From contig JAUIHS010000018.1 of NCBI GenBank assembly GCA_030432255.1, positions 1 to 64,000 on the forward strand: 64,000 bases of DNA. Direction: 5' to 3'. This document shows, piece by piece, positions 1-8,845 of the stretch (position 1 is the stretch's first letter; every line of letters begins with the position of its first letter). The notes under the pieces were generated by a model, which was not told the DNA's origin, ran no database searches, and saw only the letters and a list, made by a program, of their open reading frames with translations. The position numbers were made by a program, and so were the translations under genes. Source of the DNA: Phycisphaerae bacterium (GTDB lineage: Bacteria; Planctomycetota; Phycisphaerae; Phycisphaerales; UBA1924).

Positions 1-1
1 A

Positions 2-1183
2 CTCGACGTGTCGACCGCGGTGGGTGATGCCACCGGCAACCTGCTCGTCAACAACACGGACATTGGCGGAATCGCGTCCCTCCAGGGACCGGATCCCATC
101 GATCCCGGCAACATCATGGCTGTCCGCTCGGACATCAACGCGGATGGCTTCGTGAACGGCGACGACCTCGATGTCGCACTTGCCAACCGGCGTACGGACC
201 TTCGCTTTGCGCCACCCCCCTGCTTCTTCCGCGCCGAGCATGATGTCGTTGTGATCCGCCCCGGCCAGTTCAATACCGGCCGCACGCTTCCACCCACGCA
301 GGGTGGCGATGTGACCGGCGGCACCAGCCGACCGCAGCTCATCAACATGGAAGGCATCACCACCGAGACCATCCGCAAGCTTGATGCGCCTGCGACACAG
401 GCGGGCGCCACCGACGAGGGACGCCCCGATGCGTTCACGCTCAGCGATGCCGGGCTCGCCGTCCATACCGTCGATTCCACGCAGCGCACCGCGCATGTGC
501 TCGCCGAGTACGGCGTCGATCCCACCGGGATCGCGGCGGTCGGCGACGGCTGGTGGACATTCAACGGTGACGGCACCGGTCACACCCGCGCAGCACTCGA
601 GTCGCAGGGCTTCTACACGTCGCCCGTTCTGACGCACCCCGACGGCCATGTCGCGGTGGTCGCGCCGACGCTGCTCGTTCGACTCGAAGCGGGCATTCCC
701 GACATGTGGATCGACCAGTTGGAGGCACGCGTGCTCGGAGGCGATGTGGTTCGCCGCGACGCCTTCGGCGTCGAGGGCCTGCTGGTGGTGGAGATGGCCA
801 CATCCCGCGGCGAGGACCTTCTTGCGATGGTCGCAGAGTTGTCGGACCGCAGCGACATTCGCGTGGTCGAGCCGGATCTGTTCCTGGCGGCGCAGGCGAC
901 CGGTTTCACGGCGCTGCTCGCATCACTTGAGGCGTCCGTGGTCAGTGCTGACGACTTCGCCCGCGCCACAGAGATCGCACAACTCACCGGCTCCGAGATC
1001 ATCGCGGCCGCGCTGGGCAACGTCACCAGCATTGACTTCACGGGTGACGGCGCGGTGGATGCAGCGGACATCAACGTGTTCCTGAAGCGCATGACGGCGG
1101 AAGATCCGTCGGCGGACCTGAACGGTGATGGGCAGACGGACATGGATGACCTGATGCGGATGATGGAGGGGATTGGGCGATAG
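2..1183 (+). CDS. Secreted dockerin-containing protein, C-terminal part (5' end outside window)
   Basis: The reading frame is open from the first bases, so the true start lies upstream. Two EF-hand/dockerin-like segments are visible: one near residues 44-60 (DINADGFVNGDDLDVAL) and a pair at the C-terminus (DFTGDGAVDAADINVFL, then DLNGDGQTDMDDLMRMM). Between them, about residues 220-300, is a segment resembling the propeptide of subtilisin-like proteases: LLVRLEAGI opens it and DIRVVEPDLF closes it. No Asp/His/Ser protease catalytic domain follows; only the dockerin module does. The role is probably extracellular and calcium-binding, but the substrate is unknown. Unlike the other dockerin proteins here, the C-terminal module lacks flanking cysteines. 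Confidence 0.75.
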   Translation, partial: LDVSTAVGDATGNLLVNNTDIGGIASLQGPDPIDPGNIMAVRSDINADGFVNGDDLDVALANRRTDLRFAPPPCFFRAEHDVVVIRPGQFNTGRTLPPTQGGDVTGGTSRPQLINMEGITTETIRKLDAPATQAGATDEGRPDAFTLSDAGLAVHTVDSTQRTAHVLAEYGVDPTGIAAVGDGWWTFNGDGTGHTRAALESQGFYTSPVLTHPDGHVAVVAPTLLVRLEAGIPDMWIDQLEARVLGGDVVRRDAFGVEGLLVVEMATSRGEDLLAMVAELSDRSDIRVVEPDLFLAAQATGFTALLASLEASVVSADDFARATEIAQLTGSEIIAAALGNVTSIDFTGDGAVDAADINVFLKRMTAEDPSADLNGDGQTDMDDLMRMMEGIGR

Positions 1184-1230
1184 CTGGTGGCTGGTGGCTG
1201 GTAGCTGGTGGTTGGTAGCTGGCGGCTGGA
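1183..1230. repeat. Heptanucleotide tandem tract (GCTGGTG-like), about 7 units
   Basis: Starting at the last base of the TAG stop codon of the preceding gene, the sequence reads as successive 7-mers GCTGGTG, GCTGGTG, GCTGGTA, GCTGGTG, GTTGGTA, GCTGGCG, GCTGG. The period is exactly 7 while the unit drifts. It is one of many 7-bp-period tracts in this window that abut stop codons. Confidence 0.8.
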
Positions 1231-1268
1231 TTCAGTTGCGCCCCAGGTGCGGCGTATGATGGTGCGCC

Positions 1269-1961
1269 ATGACTGACCAGTGGTTCATCACCAACGATCC
1301 GGATCATCATTATGCGCGGCGCCGCCGTCGGATCCGCTTCATTCTCCTGTTGGCGATTGCTGGCCTGGCCATTTCGTTCTACTGGGCTCTGATGCAACCC
1401 TTGTCGCTTCGCAAGAAAGAACGTGAGACGCGGAGCCCCGCGGCATGGATCGATACCACTTCGGGCACTCTTCGTCTGATACCGTTCAGTGAGGATGGCA
1501 ACGGCAAGTGTTTCGCTCAGGTCAACGTCCGCATGGAACGGACATCTCTGATCAGGTGGCTCCCCTGTGCAGACATATACAGTCAGGAGACGGTCCTTGT
1601 CCTCAGTTGCAGGAGCAAGCGTTTCCGGGGCCCGTGCAACCACTATACGGAAGTTGAGCTCCACGACGAACTGGTCCGATTCAATCGCCCCTTCTTCGAA
1701 TCACAAACGTCGGGATTTCCCCACTTCGACTTTGATCTCACACCCGGCACCACTCATCGAGTCCTCGGGAGTGGGGTTTCGCGCAACCTGCTCATCGCGC
1801 TGCTGTTCCTCGGCTTGGCCAGCACCATCATCGGAGCGTTCGTCGCAGAACGCCGGCTCAACCAACAACTCGCACGCCTCGACCAGGGACGATGCCCGAA
1901 GTGCGCTTACAAACTGCTGCCCGACCAGTTCACCTGCTCCGAGTGCGGCCACAAGCTCTGA
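1269..1961 (+). CDS. Hypothetical membrane protein with C-terminal zinc ribbon
   Basis: 230 residues. A basic N-terminus (RRRRRIRF, about 16-23) precedes one hydrophobic segment (about 24-42), and a second lies at about 172-195 (LLIALLFLGLASTIIGAFVA). The C-terminus carries two CxxC pairs (CPKCAYKLL and CSECGHKL), a zinc-ribbon signature common in planctomycete membrane proteins. The central region between the two membrane spans is probably extracytoplasmic. No enzyme motif is recognised and the family is not known to me. It stands alone, and a heptamer repeat begins immediately after its stop codon. Confidence 0.75.
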   Translation: MTDQWFITNDPDHHYARRRRRIRFILLLAIAGLAISFYWALMQPLSLRKKERETRSPAAWIDTTSGTLRLIPFSEDGNGKCFAQVNVRMERTSLIRWLPCADIYSQETVLVLSCRSKRFRGPCNHYTEVELHDELVRFNRPFFESQTSGFPHFDFDLTPGTTHRVLGSGVSRNLLIALLFLGLASTIIGAFVAERRLNQQLARLDQGRCPKCAYKLLPDQFTCSECGHKL

Positions 1962-2017
1962 CACCCAACACCCAACACCCAACACCTGACACCTGACACC
2001 TGACACCTGACACCTGC
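1962..2017. repeat. Heptanucleotide tract with unit switch (CACCCAA x3 then CACCTGA x4-5)
   Basis: Directly after a TGA stop codon come three CACCCAA units, four CACCTGA units and one CACCTGC, 56 bp in all with perfect 7-bp phase. The tract fills the space between two convergent genes whose stop codons lie at 1961 and 2021. Confidence 0.9.
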
Positions 2018-2020
2018 CTC

Positions 2021-2563
2021 CTACCCGCAGTCAACCCCCCACCGCTCCAGCAGTTCGTTCAGGTCGTCGAAGTCGACCGTGCCGGAATCGTTGAGGTCCG
2101 CCGCGGCGTTGTCGGTTCCCCACGCATCGAGCAGTTCGGAGAGGTCTTCGAAGTCGACGCGCCGGTCTCCGGTGACGTCTCCGGGGCATGCAGGTGCGAC
2201 GACGGAGAAGGGCTTGTCGCTGGTGTCGTAGTAGTCGATGGTCTCGTTGTCCTGTCGGACGCGCACCCAGACGGTTGCCGCGGCATCGAGCGGTGCGTTC
2301 CAGGCGAATTCGTGGTGACTTCCGGAGTTGAAGTCACCGACGGGGAGGTCGATGGCGATGTCGAGCCAGGGTCCTGATGAGGATTCCGTCGAGTACCAGA
2401 GGTCCCAATCTTCCTGATCGTGTCCGATGAGGGTGGTCCACTCGATGATGAGTGTTGAACCGGTGAGGACGACTTCGCCACCGTTGGGGCTGTCGAGTCC
2501 GACATGCCCGAGCGCGGGTACAGCGACGATGCAACAGGCGGCCACCGTTGCGAACGAATTCAT
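2021..2563 (-). CDS. Small secreted dockerin-type protein
   Basis: 180 residues from the ATG at 2563, chosen because an AAGGGAG ribosome-binding site lies just upstream and the first 20 residues (MNSFATVAACCIVAVPALGH) form a signal peptide; an in-frame upstream start would place charged and Pro/Gly-rich residues before the signal. The mature part (about 21-120) looks like a beta-sandwich domain opening with LDSPNGGEVV, as in other Ser/Thr-rich adhesin-like planctomycete proteins. The C-terminus is a double dockerin-like module (CPGDVTGDRRVDFEDL, then DLNDSGTVDFDDLNELL) ending WGVDCG. It is probably exported and attached or assembled through the dockerin; the ligand is unknown. Confidence 0.8.
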   Translation of the reverse strand: MNSFATVAACCIVAVPALGHVGLDSPNGGEVVLTGSTLIIEWTTLIGHDQEDWDLWYSTESSSGPWLDIAIDLPVGDFNSGSHHEFAWNAPLDAAATVWVRVRQDNETIDYYDTSDKPFSVVAPACPGDVTGDRRVDFEDLSELLDAWGTDNAAADLNDSGTVDFDDLNELLERWGVDCG

Positions 2564-2992
2564 GGTGTATCTCCCTTCCGGGTGGAGGGTTGAGAACGGC
2601 CCAGCCGCACGAGCGCCGCTCGCGCAACCTCCGCTGCCCACGAGCGCGAGTCTACTGCGCGAGATGTGTGATTCAAGGGAAAGGGTGGCGGGCGGCGTTT
2701 CTATGAAGGGGAAATCACGTGGGTTGGGGGGTTGGGAGTTGGGGTCTGGGGATGCCGGGGCGGGGCATTTGAGACACCAGCGTGGGTCCGGAGCGGGTGA
2801 TGGAGCGCCTCAGTAAAACGATTCACCTCGATGCCTGAGGCTGTATTTCTCATTTACAGTCCAATTGGGCTGTGTAACGCTTCTGCTGTGTCGTATCAGT
2901 TTGCCCATTTTCTCGTTTTCATGTGTCTGGAGGAGGTAAAACGGTACACTCGGGGCCGTCAAGGTCCGAAAACCTGAATGAGGAGATCCCGC
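2564..2992. other. Intergenic region between divergent genes, 429 bp
   Basis: It holds a GT-rich 7-bp-period tract (2719-2760) and, from about 2812 to 2950, a stretch clearly more AT-rich than the surroundings just upstream of the GH13 gene. That stretch is the likely place for promoter and leader of the GH13 gene. I could not identify a convincing -35/-10 pair. Confidence 0.4.
2719..2760. repeat. Degenerate heptanucleotide tract (G/T-rich)
   Basis: Read in 7s the sequence gives GTGGGTT, GGGGGGT, TGGGAGT, TGGGGTC, TGGGGAT. The runs of G recur every 7 bp although the units differ. Confidence 0.55.
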
Positions 2993-5188
2993 ATGCGTCC
3001 AATCGCGCACTCGCAACCCTTTGCCCGCCGCACCCCCCTCCTCATCCTGGTCTACCTCCTCCTGCCCGCCTCGCTCGCCTCCGCATTCCCCTCGTGGATC
3101 GGTGTCTACGGCAGCTATGACCGGCACGACGGCGCCAACCCCGGCACCTACACCATCCTGATGAACCAGGACTACTACGGACTCCATGCCGAAGTCGGTG
3201 TCCGAATCGACTCCGGAGCCTGGAACACCTACGCCATGAGCTATGCCGGCAATACGTCCGGCAACTCCGTGTGGTCCTTCACGCCCTCCGCCGCGTATCC
3301 CCCCGGCTCCACCATCTCCTTCTACTTCCACGGCTGGGACAACTGGGGCGGGCACATCTACGACAACAACAGCGGCAGCAACTACAGCTTCACCGCCGGC
3401 CTCGTCGCCTCCGCCCGCTCGGGTATGGGCTCGGTGCCCTTCGATGACGGAAGCGTCGATGGCGTCATGTTCCGCGTGTGGGCGCCCAATGCTTCCACCG
3501 TCGCCGTCGCCGGTGACTTCAACTCGTGGAGCGGCACCGCCAACCCGCTCGTCTCCGAAGGCTCCAGCGGCACGTTCTCCGTCGATGTCGCCGGCGCCGA
3601 CATCGGTGACGAATACAAGTACGTCATCGACGGCACTCTCTGGAAAGTCGACCCCTGGGCACTGGATGTCACCAACTCCGTCGGCAACTCCATCGTTGCC
3701 GATGACGCCGCCTACTCATGGTCCAGCTTCTCCACGCCGGGCTGGCACGATCTCGTCATCTACGAGATGCACATCGGTACCTACAACGATACCGCGGGCG
3801 GGACGCCCGGCACCTGGCAGTCCGCCATCAGCAAGCTCGACCATCTCGAAGACATGGGCATCAACGCCGTTGAAGTCATGCCCGTCGCCGAGTTCGCCGG
3901 TGACTTCTCATGGGGCTACAACCCCGCACATCCCTTCGCACCCGAGTCCGCCTACGGCGACCCCGAAGATTTCAAGGACTTCGTGGACGAATGCCACCAA
4001 CGCGGCATCGCTGTCATCGTCGATGTCGTCTACAACCACCTCGGACCCTCCGACCTCGCCATGTGGCAGTTCGATGGCTGGTCCACCGGGGGCATGGGCG
4101 GCATCTACTTCTTCCAGGATTGGCGCGCTGTGACGCCGTGGGGGGATACACGACCCGATTACGGCCGCGGCGAAGTCCGCGCTTACCTGCGCGACAATGC
4201 GATGTACTGGCTGACCGAGTTCAACACGGATGGCCTGCGCTGGGACTCCACCGTCAACATCCGCACGCAGAACAACGGCGGCGGCGGCAACATTGCCGAT
4301 GGCTGGTCGCTGATGCAGTGGGTCAACAACGAGATCGACACCTACGCCGGCTGGAAGATCTCAATCGCAGAGGATCTCCAGACCAACAACTACCTCACGA
4401 AGACCACCGGTGCCGGCGGGGCCGGCTTCGACTCCCAGTGGGACGCCGCCTTCGTGCATCCCATCCGCGAGAACATCATCGAATCCAGTGACAGCAATCG
4501 GGATATGAACGAAGTCGCCGCGGCGATCGGCCACTACTACAACGGCGATCACGTCGAGCGCGTGATCTACACCGAGAGCCACGATGAAGTCGCCAACGGC
4601 CACGCCCGCGTGCCCGAGGAGATCTGGCCGGGCAACGCGTCGAGCTGGTATTCGAAGAAGCGCTCGACGCTTGGTGCCGCGATCGTCTTCACCAGCCCCG
4701 GCATCCCCATGATGTTCCAGGGCCAGGAGTTCCTCGAGGACGGTTACTTCCAGGACACCGACCCCCTCGACTGGTCCAAGGCCAGCACCTACAGCGGCAT
4801 CGTGGACCTGTACACGGACCTCATCGAACTTCGACGCAACTTCGGCGGCAAGACCGCCGGCCTTCGCGGCAACAACACCAACGTCCACCACATCAACAAC
4901 ACGAGCAAGCTGATTGCATGGCATCGTTGGGACAGCGGCGGCGCGGGTGACGACGTGATCGTGGTCGCCAACTTCTCCGGCACCGGCTACTCCAGCTACA
5001 ACATCGGTTTCCCGAGCAGCGGCACGTGGAAGGTGCGCTTCAACAGCGACTGGAACGGCTACGACTCCGGCTTCGGCAACTGGAACGCATACAACACGAC
5101 CGCGTCGTATGGTCCGAAGGATGGCATGAGCTACAACGCCAACGTCGGCATCGGCCCGTACACGGTGATCATCCTGTCGAAGGATTGA
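2993..5188 (+). CDS. Secreted GH13 alpha-glucan enzyme, branching-enzyme-like
   Basis: 731 residues from the ATG at 2993, preceded by AGGAG at 7-nt spacing; a start at 2978 would run through that site. Residues 1-32 form a signal peptide. An N-terminal beta domain (about 33-134) rich in Tyr, Trp and Asn may bind glucan. Residues 157-240 are a CBM48-type domain (AVAGDFNSWSG). The GH13 barrel follows: DVVYNH 344-349, nucleophile Asp418 in GLRWDS, acid/base Glu460 in ISIAED, and His530/Asp531 in TESHDE. CBM48 plus these motifs is typical of glycogen branching or debranching enzymes, but export suggests action on external alpha-glucan. Specificity is not decided by the motifs. Confidence 0.85.
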   Translation: MRPIAHSQPFARRTPLLILVYLLLPASLASAFPSWIGVYGSYDRHDGANPGTYTILMNQDYYGLHAEVGVRIDSGAWNTYAMSYAGNTSGNSVWSFTPSAAYPPGSTISFYFHGWDNWGGHIYDNNSGSNYSFTAGLVASARSGMGSVPFDDGSVDGVMFRVWAPNASTVAVAGDFNSWSGTANPLVSEGSSGTFSVDVAGADIGDEYKYVIDGTLWKVDPWALDVTNSVGNSIVADDAAYSWSSFSTPGWHDLVIYEMHIGTYNDTAGGTPGTWQSAISKLDHLEDMGINAVEVMPVAEFAGDFSWGYNPAHPFAPESAYGDPEDFKDFVDECHQRGIAVIVDVVYNHLGPSDLAMWQFDGWSTGGMGGIYFFQDWRAVTPWGDTRPDYGRGEVRAYLRDNAMYWLTEFNTDGLRWDSTVNIRTQNNGGGGNIADGWSLMQWVNNEIDTYAGWKISIAEDLQTNNYLTKTTGAGGAGFDSQWDAAFVHPIRENIIESSDSNRDMNEVAAAIGHYYNGDHVERVIYTESHDEVANGHARVPEEIWPGNASSWYSKKRSTLGAAIVFTSPGIPMMFQGQEFLEDGYFQDTDPLDWSKASTYSGIVDLYTDLIELRRNFGGKTAGLRGNNTNVHHINNTSKLIAWHRWDSGGAGDDVIVVANFSGTGYSSYNIGFPSSGTWKVRFNSDWNGYDSGFGNWNAYNTTASYGPKDGMSYNANVGIGPYTVIILSKD

Positions 5189-5227
5189 TCTGGGGGTACG
5201 GGGTACCGGGGATGGTCCGTAAACTGA

Positions 5228-5265
5228 CTCCCCCACTTCGGCTCTGGCCGGGGTGGGGGTTTTTT
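5228..5265 (+). terminator. Rho-independent terminator of the GH13 gene
   Basis: CCCCCAC (5230-5236) pairs with GTGGGGG (5253-5259) and is followed by a run of six T. It lies about 40 bp after the stop codon. Confidence 0.85.
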
Positions 5266-5266
5266 C

Positions 5267-5301
5267 TGGTGGTTGGTTGCGGGTGGCTGGTCGCTGGGTT
5301 G
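5267..5301. repeat. Heptanucleotide tract (TGGTNNN-like)
   Basis: Five 7-mers, TGGTGGT, TGGTTGC, GGGTGGC, TGGTCGC, TGGGTTG, follow the terminator directly. The remainder up to 5524 (the end of guaA on the other strand) shows nothing I recognise. Confidence 0.7.
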
Positions 5302-5524
5302 TCTCCTGCTCAACCAATTGACCCCCTTCGCCCCGAGACTCCTGCTCCCCGCAACCCTGTCCTCTCACTCCGCGAACCAATACCATGCCCGCGTCGCGGC
5401 GCAACCGCTCCTCCACCGCCACACACCCCCATCATCCACGTACGCGCTGTCCGGTCGGAAGATGCCATCGTGGAGTAGCAGCCGACGAACACGAGGTCCG
5501 GCGCATCGACCGGGCCCGCGCGCC

Positions 5525-7099
5525 TCACTCCCACTCGATCGTCGCGGGCGGCTTGCTCGAAATGTCGTACACCACCCGGTTCACGCCCCGAACCTCGTTG
5601 ATGATGCGGTTCGAGATCGTCGCCAGCACGTCGAAGGGGATCCGGGCCCAGTCGGCAGTCATGAAGTCCTGCGTCTCAACAGCACGGATCGCAACCACGT
5701 TCTCGTAAGTACGACCGTCGCCCATCACGCCCACCGACTGCACCGGCAGCAGCACCGCGAAGACCTGGCTTGTCGAGCGGTAGAGGTTCGCGGCGATGAT
5801 CTCCTCCAGCAGGATCTCATCGCACTCGCGCAGCACGGCCAGTTTCGGCTCCGTCACCTCACCCAGCACACGCACCGCCAGACCCGGGCCGGGGAAAGGG
5901 TGACGCCAGATGATCTGCTGCGGCAGGCCCAGCACTTCACCCAGTTGGCGCACCTCATCCTTGAAGAGGTCGCGCAGTGGTTCGACCAGTTCAAAGCCCA
6001 GTTCCGCGGGCAGGCCGCCGACATTGTGGTGCAGTTTGATGTTGGCACTGTTGCCGGCATGGCCGTGCCCGGACTCGATGACATCAGGGTACAGCGTGCC
6101 CTGTGCCAGGAAGTGCGCATCATCGAGGTGCGCGCTCTCCGTCTTGAAGATGTCGATGAAGCGGTGACCGATGCGCCGACGCTTCTCCTGCGGGTCGTCG
6201 ATGCCCGCGAGATCGCCGAGGAACTGGGCGGCCGCGTCCACAACGTGCAGGTCGACGTCGAAGTGGTCACGGAAGGTCGACTCGACAAGTTGGCGCTCGT
6301 TCTTCCGCAGCAGGCCGTTGTCCACGAAGATGCAGGACAGACGATCGCCGATGGCGTTGGCAAGGAGGGCCGCCGCGACGGAGGAATCCACCCCGCCCGA
6401 CAAGCCGCAGACCACCCGGCTCTTTCCGACGCGTTCGCGAATGCGTTCGATCTCCTCGGTCATGAAGTCCGCCATGCGCCACGTGCCGTGGCAGCCGCAG
6501 ATCTCGTAGGCGAAGTTGCGGAAGATGTCGACGCCGTGCGGCGTGTGCGTCACCTCCGGATGGAACTGCACCGCATAGATCGGGCGCTCGCGATGGCGTA
6601 CCGCGGCGTGCGTGCACGTGGCCGTCGAAGCCAGCGCTTCGAAGTTCGCATCGAGACCCTGCACATGGTCGCCGTGGCTCATCCAGACGGTCGTCCGACT
6701 GGGGATGGCATTGAGCAGTCCGGTGCTGTCGTTGATCTCGAGCAGGGCGCGCCCGAACTCGCGATGCTCGGAGCCGGCTACATCGCACCCGAACACGCGG
6801 CACGTCTCCTGCATGCCGTAGCAGATCCCCAGCACCGGGATGCCGAGGTCGAAGATCTTCGGGTCGCAATGCGGCGACTCCCCGACATAGACGCTCGCCG
6901 GCCCTCCTGAGAGCACGAGGCCCTTCGGGTTGTAGCGGCGAACTTCCTCGGCGCTGATGTCCGGCGCGACCATCCATGAGCAGACGCCCACTTCGCGGAT
7001 GCGGCGAGCGATCAACTGGGTGGTCTGCGAACCGAAGTCGAGGACGAGGATGACCTCGTCGTACGGATGCGCGGCGGCGGCGTGGGGTTGGGCGTTCAT
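5525..7099 (-). CDS. guaA: GMP synthase (glutamine-hydrolysing)
   Basis: 524 residues, the usual length for the two-domain bacterial enzyme, which converts XMP to GMP with ATP and glutamine in the cytosol. The class I glutamine amidotransferase domain has nucleophile Cys93 in GICYGMQ and the QFHPEVTHT His/Glu pair. The synthetase domain has the PP-loop GLSGGVDSS. The C-terminal dimerisation domain carries FPGPGLAVR and ends [10 protein letters not shown], the conserved GuaA tail. It starts at the ATG at 7099 and is transcribed divergently from the lipoprotein at 7154. It appears monocistronic; guaB is not in the window. Confidence 0.97.
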   Translation of the reverse strand: MNAQPHAAAAHPYDEVILVLDFGSQTTQLIARRIREVGVCSWMVAPDISAEEVRRYNPKGLVLSGGPASVYVGESPHCDPKIFDLGIPVLGICYGMQETCRVFGCDVAGSEHREFGRALLEINDSTGLLNAIPSRTTVWMSHGDHVQGLDANFEALASTATCTHAAVRHRERPIYAVQFHPEVTHTPHGVDIFRNFAYEICGCHGTWRMADFMTEEIERIRERVGKSRVVCGLSGGVDSSVAAALLANAIGDRLSCIFVDNGLLRKNERQLVESTFRDHFDVDLHVVDAAAQFLGDLAGIDDPQEKRRRIGHRFIDIFKTESAHLDDAHFLAQGTLYPDVIESGHGHAGNSANIKLHHNVGGLPAELGFELVEPLRDLFKDEVRQLGEVLGLPQQIIWRHPFPGPGLAVRVLGEVTEPKLAVLRECDEILLEEIIAANLYRSTSQVFAVLLPVQSVGVMGDGRTYENVVAIRAVETQDFMTADWARIPFDVLATISNRIINEVRGVNRVVYDISSKPPATIEWE

Positions 7100-7153
7100 A
7101 CCCCGAGTATCCTACCGACCCCGAGGTGGAGCCGGGGCGTGTATCATCCGCTC

Positions 7154-7552
7154 ATGGCAGGAACTGCAGGACGAATCCGCCGCGTGAGCGCGCCATTGAC
7201 ATGCATCGGGCTGTTGACGCTGGCACTGCTGGCGTCGTGTGCGGCGCCGGAGCCTCGCGCGGACTGGAATTCCGATGACCCCTCCGAGCGGATCATGGCA
7301 CTGGAGCAGTCGATGCGGTCGCCCCGGCGCGCCGATGTGCCCCACGTGATCGCGATGCTGGACAGCGCCGACCCGGCGGCGCGGATGCTGGCGGCCCGTC
7401 ACCTGGAGCGCCTGACGGGCGAGACGCGCGGGTATGACCACGCGGCGAATGTCTGGGAGCGAGAGGAAGCCATCGACCGCTGGGTGGCGTGGTGGAATGA
7501 AGGGGGAACGGGGCTCCGTCTGGAGGGATTGTCCGATCTGGACGAATCGTGA
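7154..7552 (+). CDS. Putative lipoprotein with HEAT-like repeat
   Basis: 132 residues from the ATG at 7154. A short basic N-terminus and hydrophobic stretch lead to a lipobox (LLASC, Cys about 28), so it is probably an outer-membrane or periplasmic lipoprotein. Residues about 45-85 form one HEAT-like helical pair (VPHVIAMLDSADPAARMLAA). A Trp-rich tail (DRWVAWWNEGG) follows, a motif common in small planctomycete proteins that check repeat-protein ends. No catalytic motif. An in-frame GTG at 7184 is an alternative start but would shorten the signal sequence. Confidence 0.7.
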   Translation: MAGTAGRIRRVSAPLTCIGLLTLALLASCAAPEPRADWNSDDPSERIMALEQSMRSPRRADVPHVIAMLDSADPAARMLAARHLERLTGETRGYDHAANVWEREEAIDRWVAWWNEGGTGLRLEGLSDLDES

Positions 7553-7670
7553 CGGTTCTCCGACGGGCGCGTACAATCCCTGCGGGAGGGGCTGAATATC
7601 GGGGGCTGTCGGGCTGAAGGGCCCGGCGGCGAGAGTCGATGGATCATCGGGACAGGAGAGCCTCCCCGGC

Positions 7671-8174
7671 ATGACGACCACGCCCCAGAACAACACATCA
7701 CTCGGACCACCGCACGTGCGCATCGAGATGCTGAGCCAGCCCCGCTACCTCAGCGGCGCGCGTGAACTGGTCTCGGCGGTGGCGCGGCGTTTCGGCTTCG
7801 ACGATGGAGCCTGTGGTCAGATCGCACTGGCAGTGGACGAGGCGCTGTGCAACGTCATCCGACATGCCTACGGGCAGGAGGCGGACCAGCCCATCTGGAT
7901 CAGCATCTGGCCGTGGGATGGTGATGAGCAGGCGGCCTTCGAGAAGAATCCCCCGGCGTGTGACCCGCATGGCATCCGCATCGATATCGAAGACCAGGGC
8001 CCGCACGTGAACCCGGAAACGATTCGTGGCCGCGATCTCAGCGACATCCGTCCGGGCGGCCTGGGCGTGTACATCATTCGTCAGGTGATGGACAACGTCG
8101 TCTACGAGCAGCGCCCTGAGGGCGGCATGCGCCTGATCCTGACCAAGCTCAACGGAACCCCCTCCAACACATGA
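7671..8174 (+). CDS. Anti-sigma factor / serine kinase, RsbW-like ATP-binding protein
   Basis: 167 residues of the HATPase_c_2 family. The N box is visible (DEALCNVIRHAYG, 56-68), as are the G1 region (DIEDQGP, about 105-111) and the G2 glycine-rich loop (RPGGLGVYI, 127-135), so ATP binding is expected. Proteins of this family bind a sigma factor or other target and phosphorylate a STAS-domain antagonist. Its stop codon overlaps the start of the STAS gene (ATGA at 8171), indicating translational coupling and a partner-switching pair. No RsbU phosphatase or SigB-type sigma lies beside it. Confidence 0.88.
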   Translation: MTTTPQNNTSLGPPHVRIEMLSQPRYLSGARELVSAVARRFGFDDGACGQIALAVDEALCNVIRHAYGQEADQPIWISIWPWDGDEQAAFEKNPPACDPHGIRIDIEDQGPHVNPETIRGRDLSDIRPGGLGVYIIRQVMDNVVYEQRPEGGMRLILTKLNGTPSNT

Positions 8175-8515
8175 GTGCAGCATCCATGGAAGTGAGCATT
8201 GAACATCAGGGCGAAGCGACGATTGTGCTCCCGATCGGGGACGTCGATCTGAGCAACTCGCGCGACCTGCAGAACCACCTGCGCCAGGAGATGTCGCGGA
8301 AGCCGGGCCTCCTCGTCGTCGACCTCGAGAAGGTGTCCTACATGGACAGTTCCGGCGTCGCCACGCTTGTTGAGGCGATGCAGATTGCCCGCAAGCAGGC
8401 CACCCGCCTCGTGCTGTGCGAGTTGAACGACAAGGTCCGCGCGATCTTCGAAATCGCACGACTCGATCGCGTCTTCACCATCGTGGGAAGCCGTTCGGAT
8501 GCACTGGCGGCGTAG
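8171..8515 (+). CDS. Anti-anti-sigma factor, STAS domain (RsbV/SpoIIAA-like)
   Basis: 114 residues, essentially a single STAS domain. The conserved phosphorylation loop is YMDSSGVATL, with Ser60/Ser61 at the site that the partner kinase phosphorylates in SpoIIAA and RsbV. In the unphosphorylated form such proteins sequester the RsbW-like kinase. It overlaps the preceding kinase gene by 4 bp, so the two are made together. It ends 6 bp from a convergent gene on the other strand. Confidence 0.9.
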   Translation: MSAASMEVSIEHQGEATIVLPIGDVDLSNSRDLQNHLRQEMSRKPGLLVVDLEKVSYMDSSGVATLVEAMQIARKQATRLVLCELNDKVRAIFEIARLDRVFTIVGSRSDALAA

Positions 8516-8521
8516 CGGCGC

Positions 8522-8836
8522 CTACAACGCCTCGAACGTCGCGAATTCCTCCGCGCATTCCGGGAGCGTTTCCAGTTCCCGATAGCTGCTGCAGGCATCG
8601 AAGCGGGACCAGAGTTCGAGGACTTCCGGCGTCTCATGAGCGCGGCGGATGGCGTCCTCATCCACCCATTCCGAAATCGAAATGATCACCCCTGTGCGAC
8701 TGCGCAGGGTCATTTCCGCCCTGTCCGTCGCCAGCCCAAGCCGACGCAAAAGCGGTAGCCGGTCGCGAATGACCTGGAGGAGTTCCGCTTCCCTGCCGTC
8801 GTGCGGCTCGAAGGCCGCGATGGTGATGCGTCCCAT
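8522..8836 (-). CDS. Small ABM-fold (dimeric alpha/beta barrel) protein
   Basis: 104 residues with the layout of antibiotic biosynthesis monooxygenase-domain proteins: a first strand (GRITIAAFEP), a helix of the DGREAELLQVIRDR type, a middle strand (GVIISISEWVDEDAI) and the helix AHETPEVLELWSRF. Members of this superfamily are often homodimers, some acting as haem- or quinol-related monooxygenases and many with no known substrate. It lies 9 bp downstream of the MscS-type channel gene on the same strand and is probably co-transcribed with it. No function is assigned. Confidence 0.7.
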   Translation of the reverse strand: MGRITIAAFEPHDGREAELLQVIRDRLPLLRRLGLATDRAEMTLRSRTGVIISISEWVDEDAIRRAHETPEVLELWSRFDACSSYRELETLPECAEEFATFEAL

Positions 8837-8845
8837 CGGCCGCTC

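Noticed and set aside
5273..6910. Long open frame opposite guaA (545 codons)
   Set aside because: It is antisense to a clear guaA gene and has Arg/His/Val-rich sequence with no motif; such frames are common in GC-rich genes.
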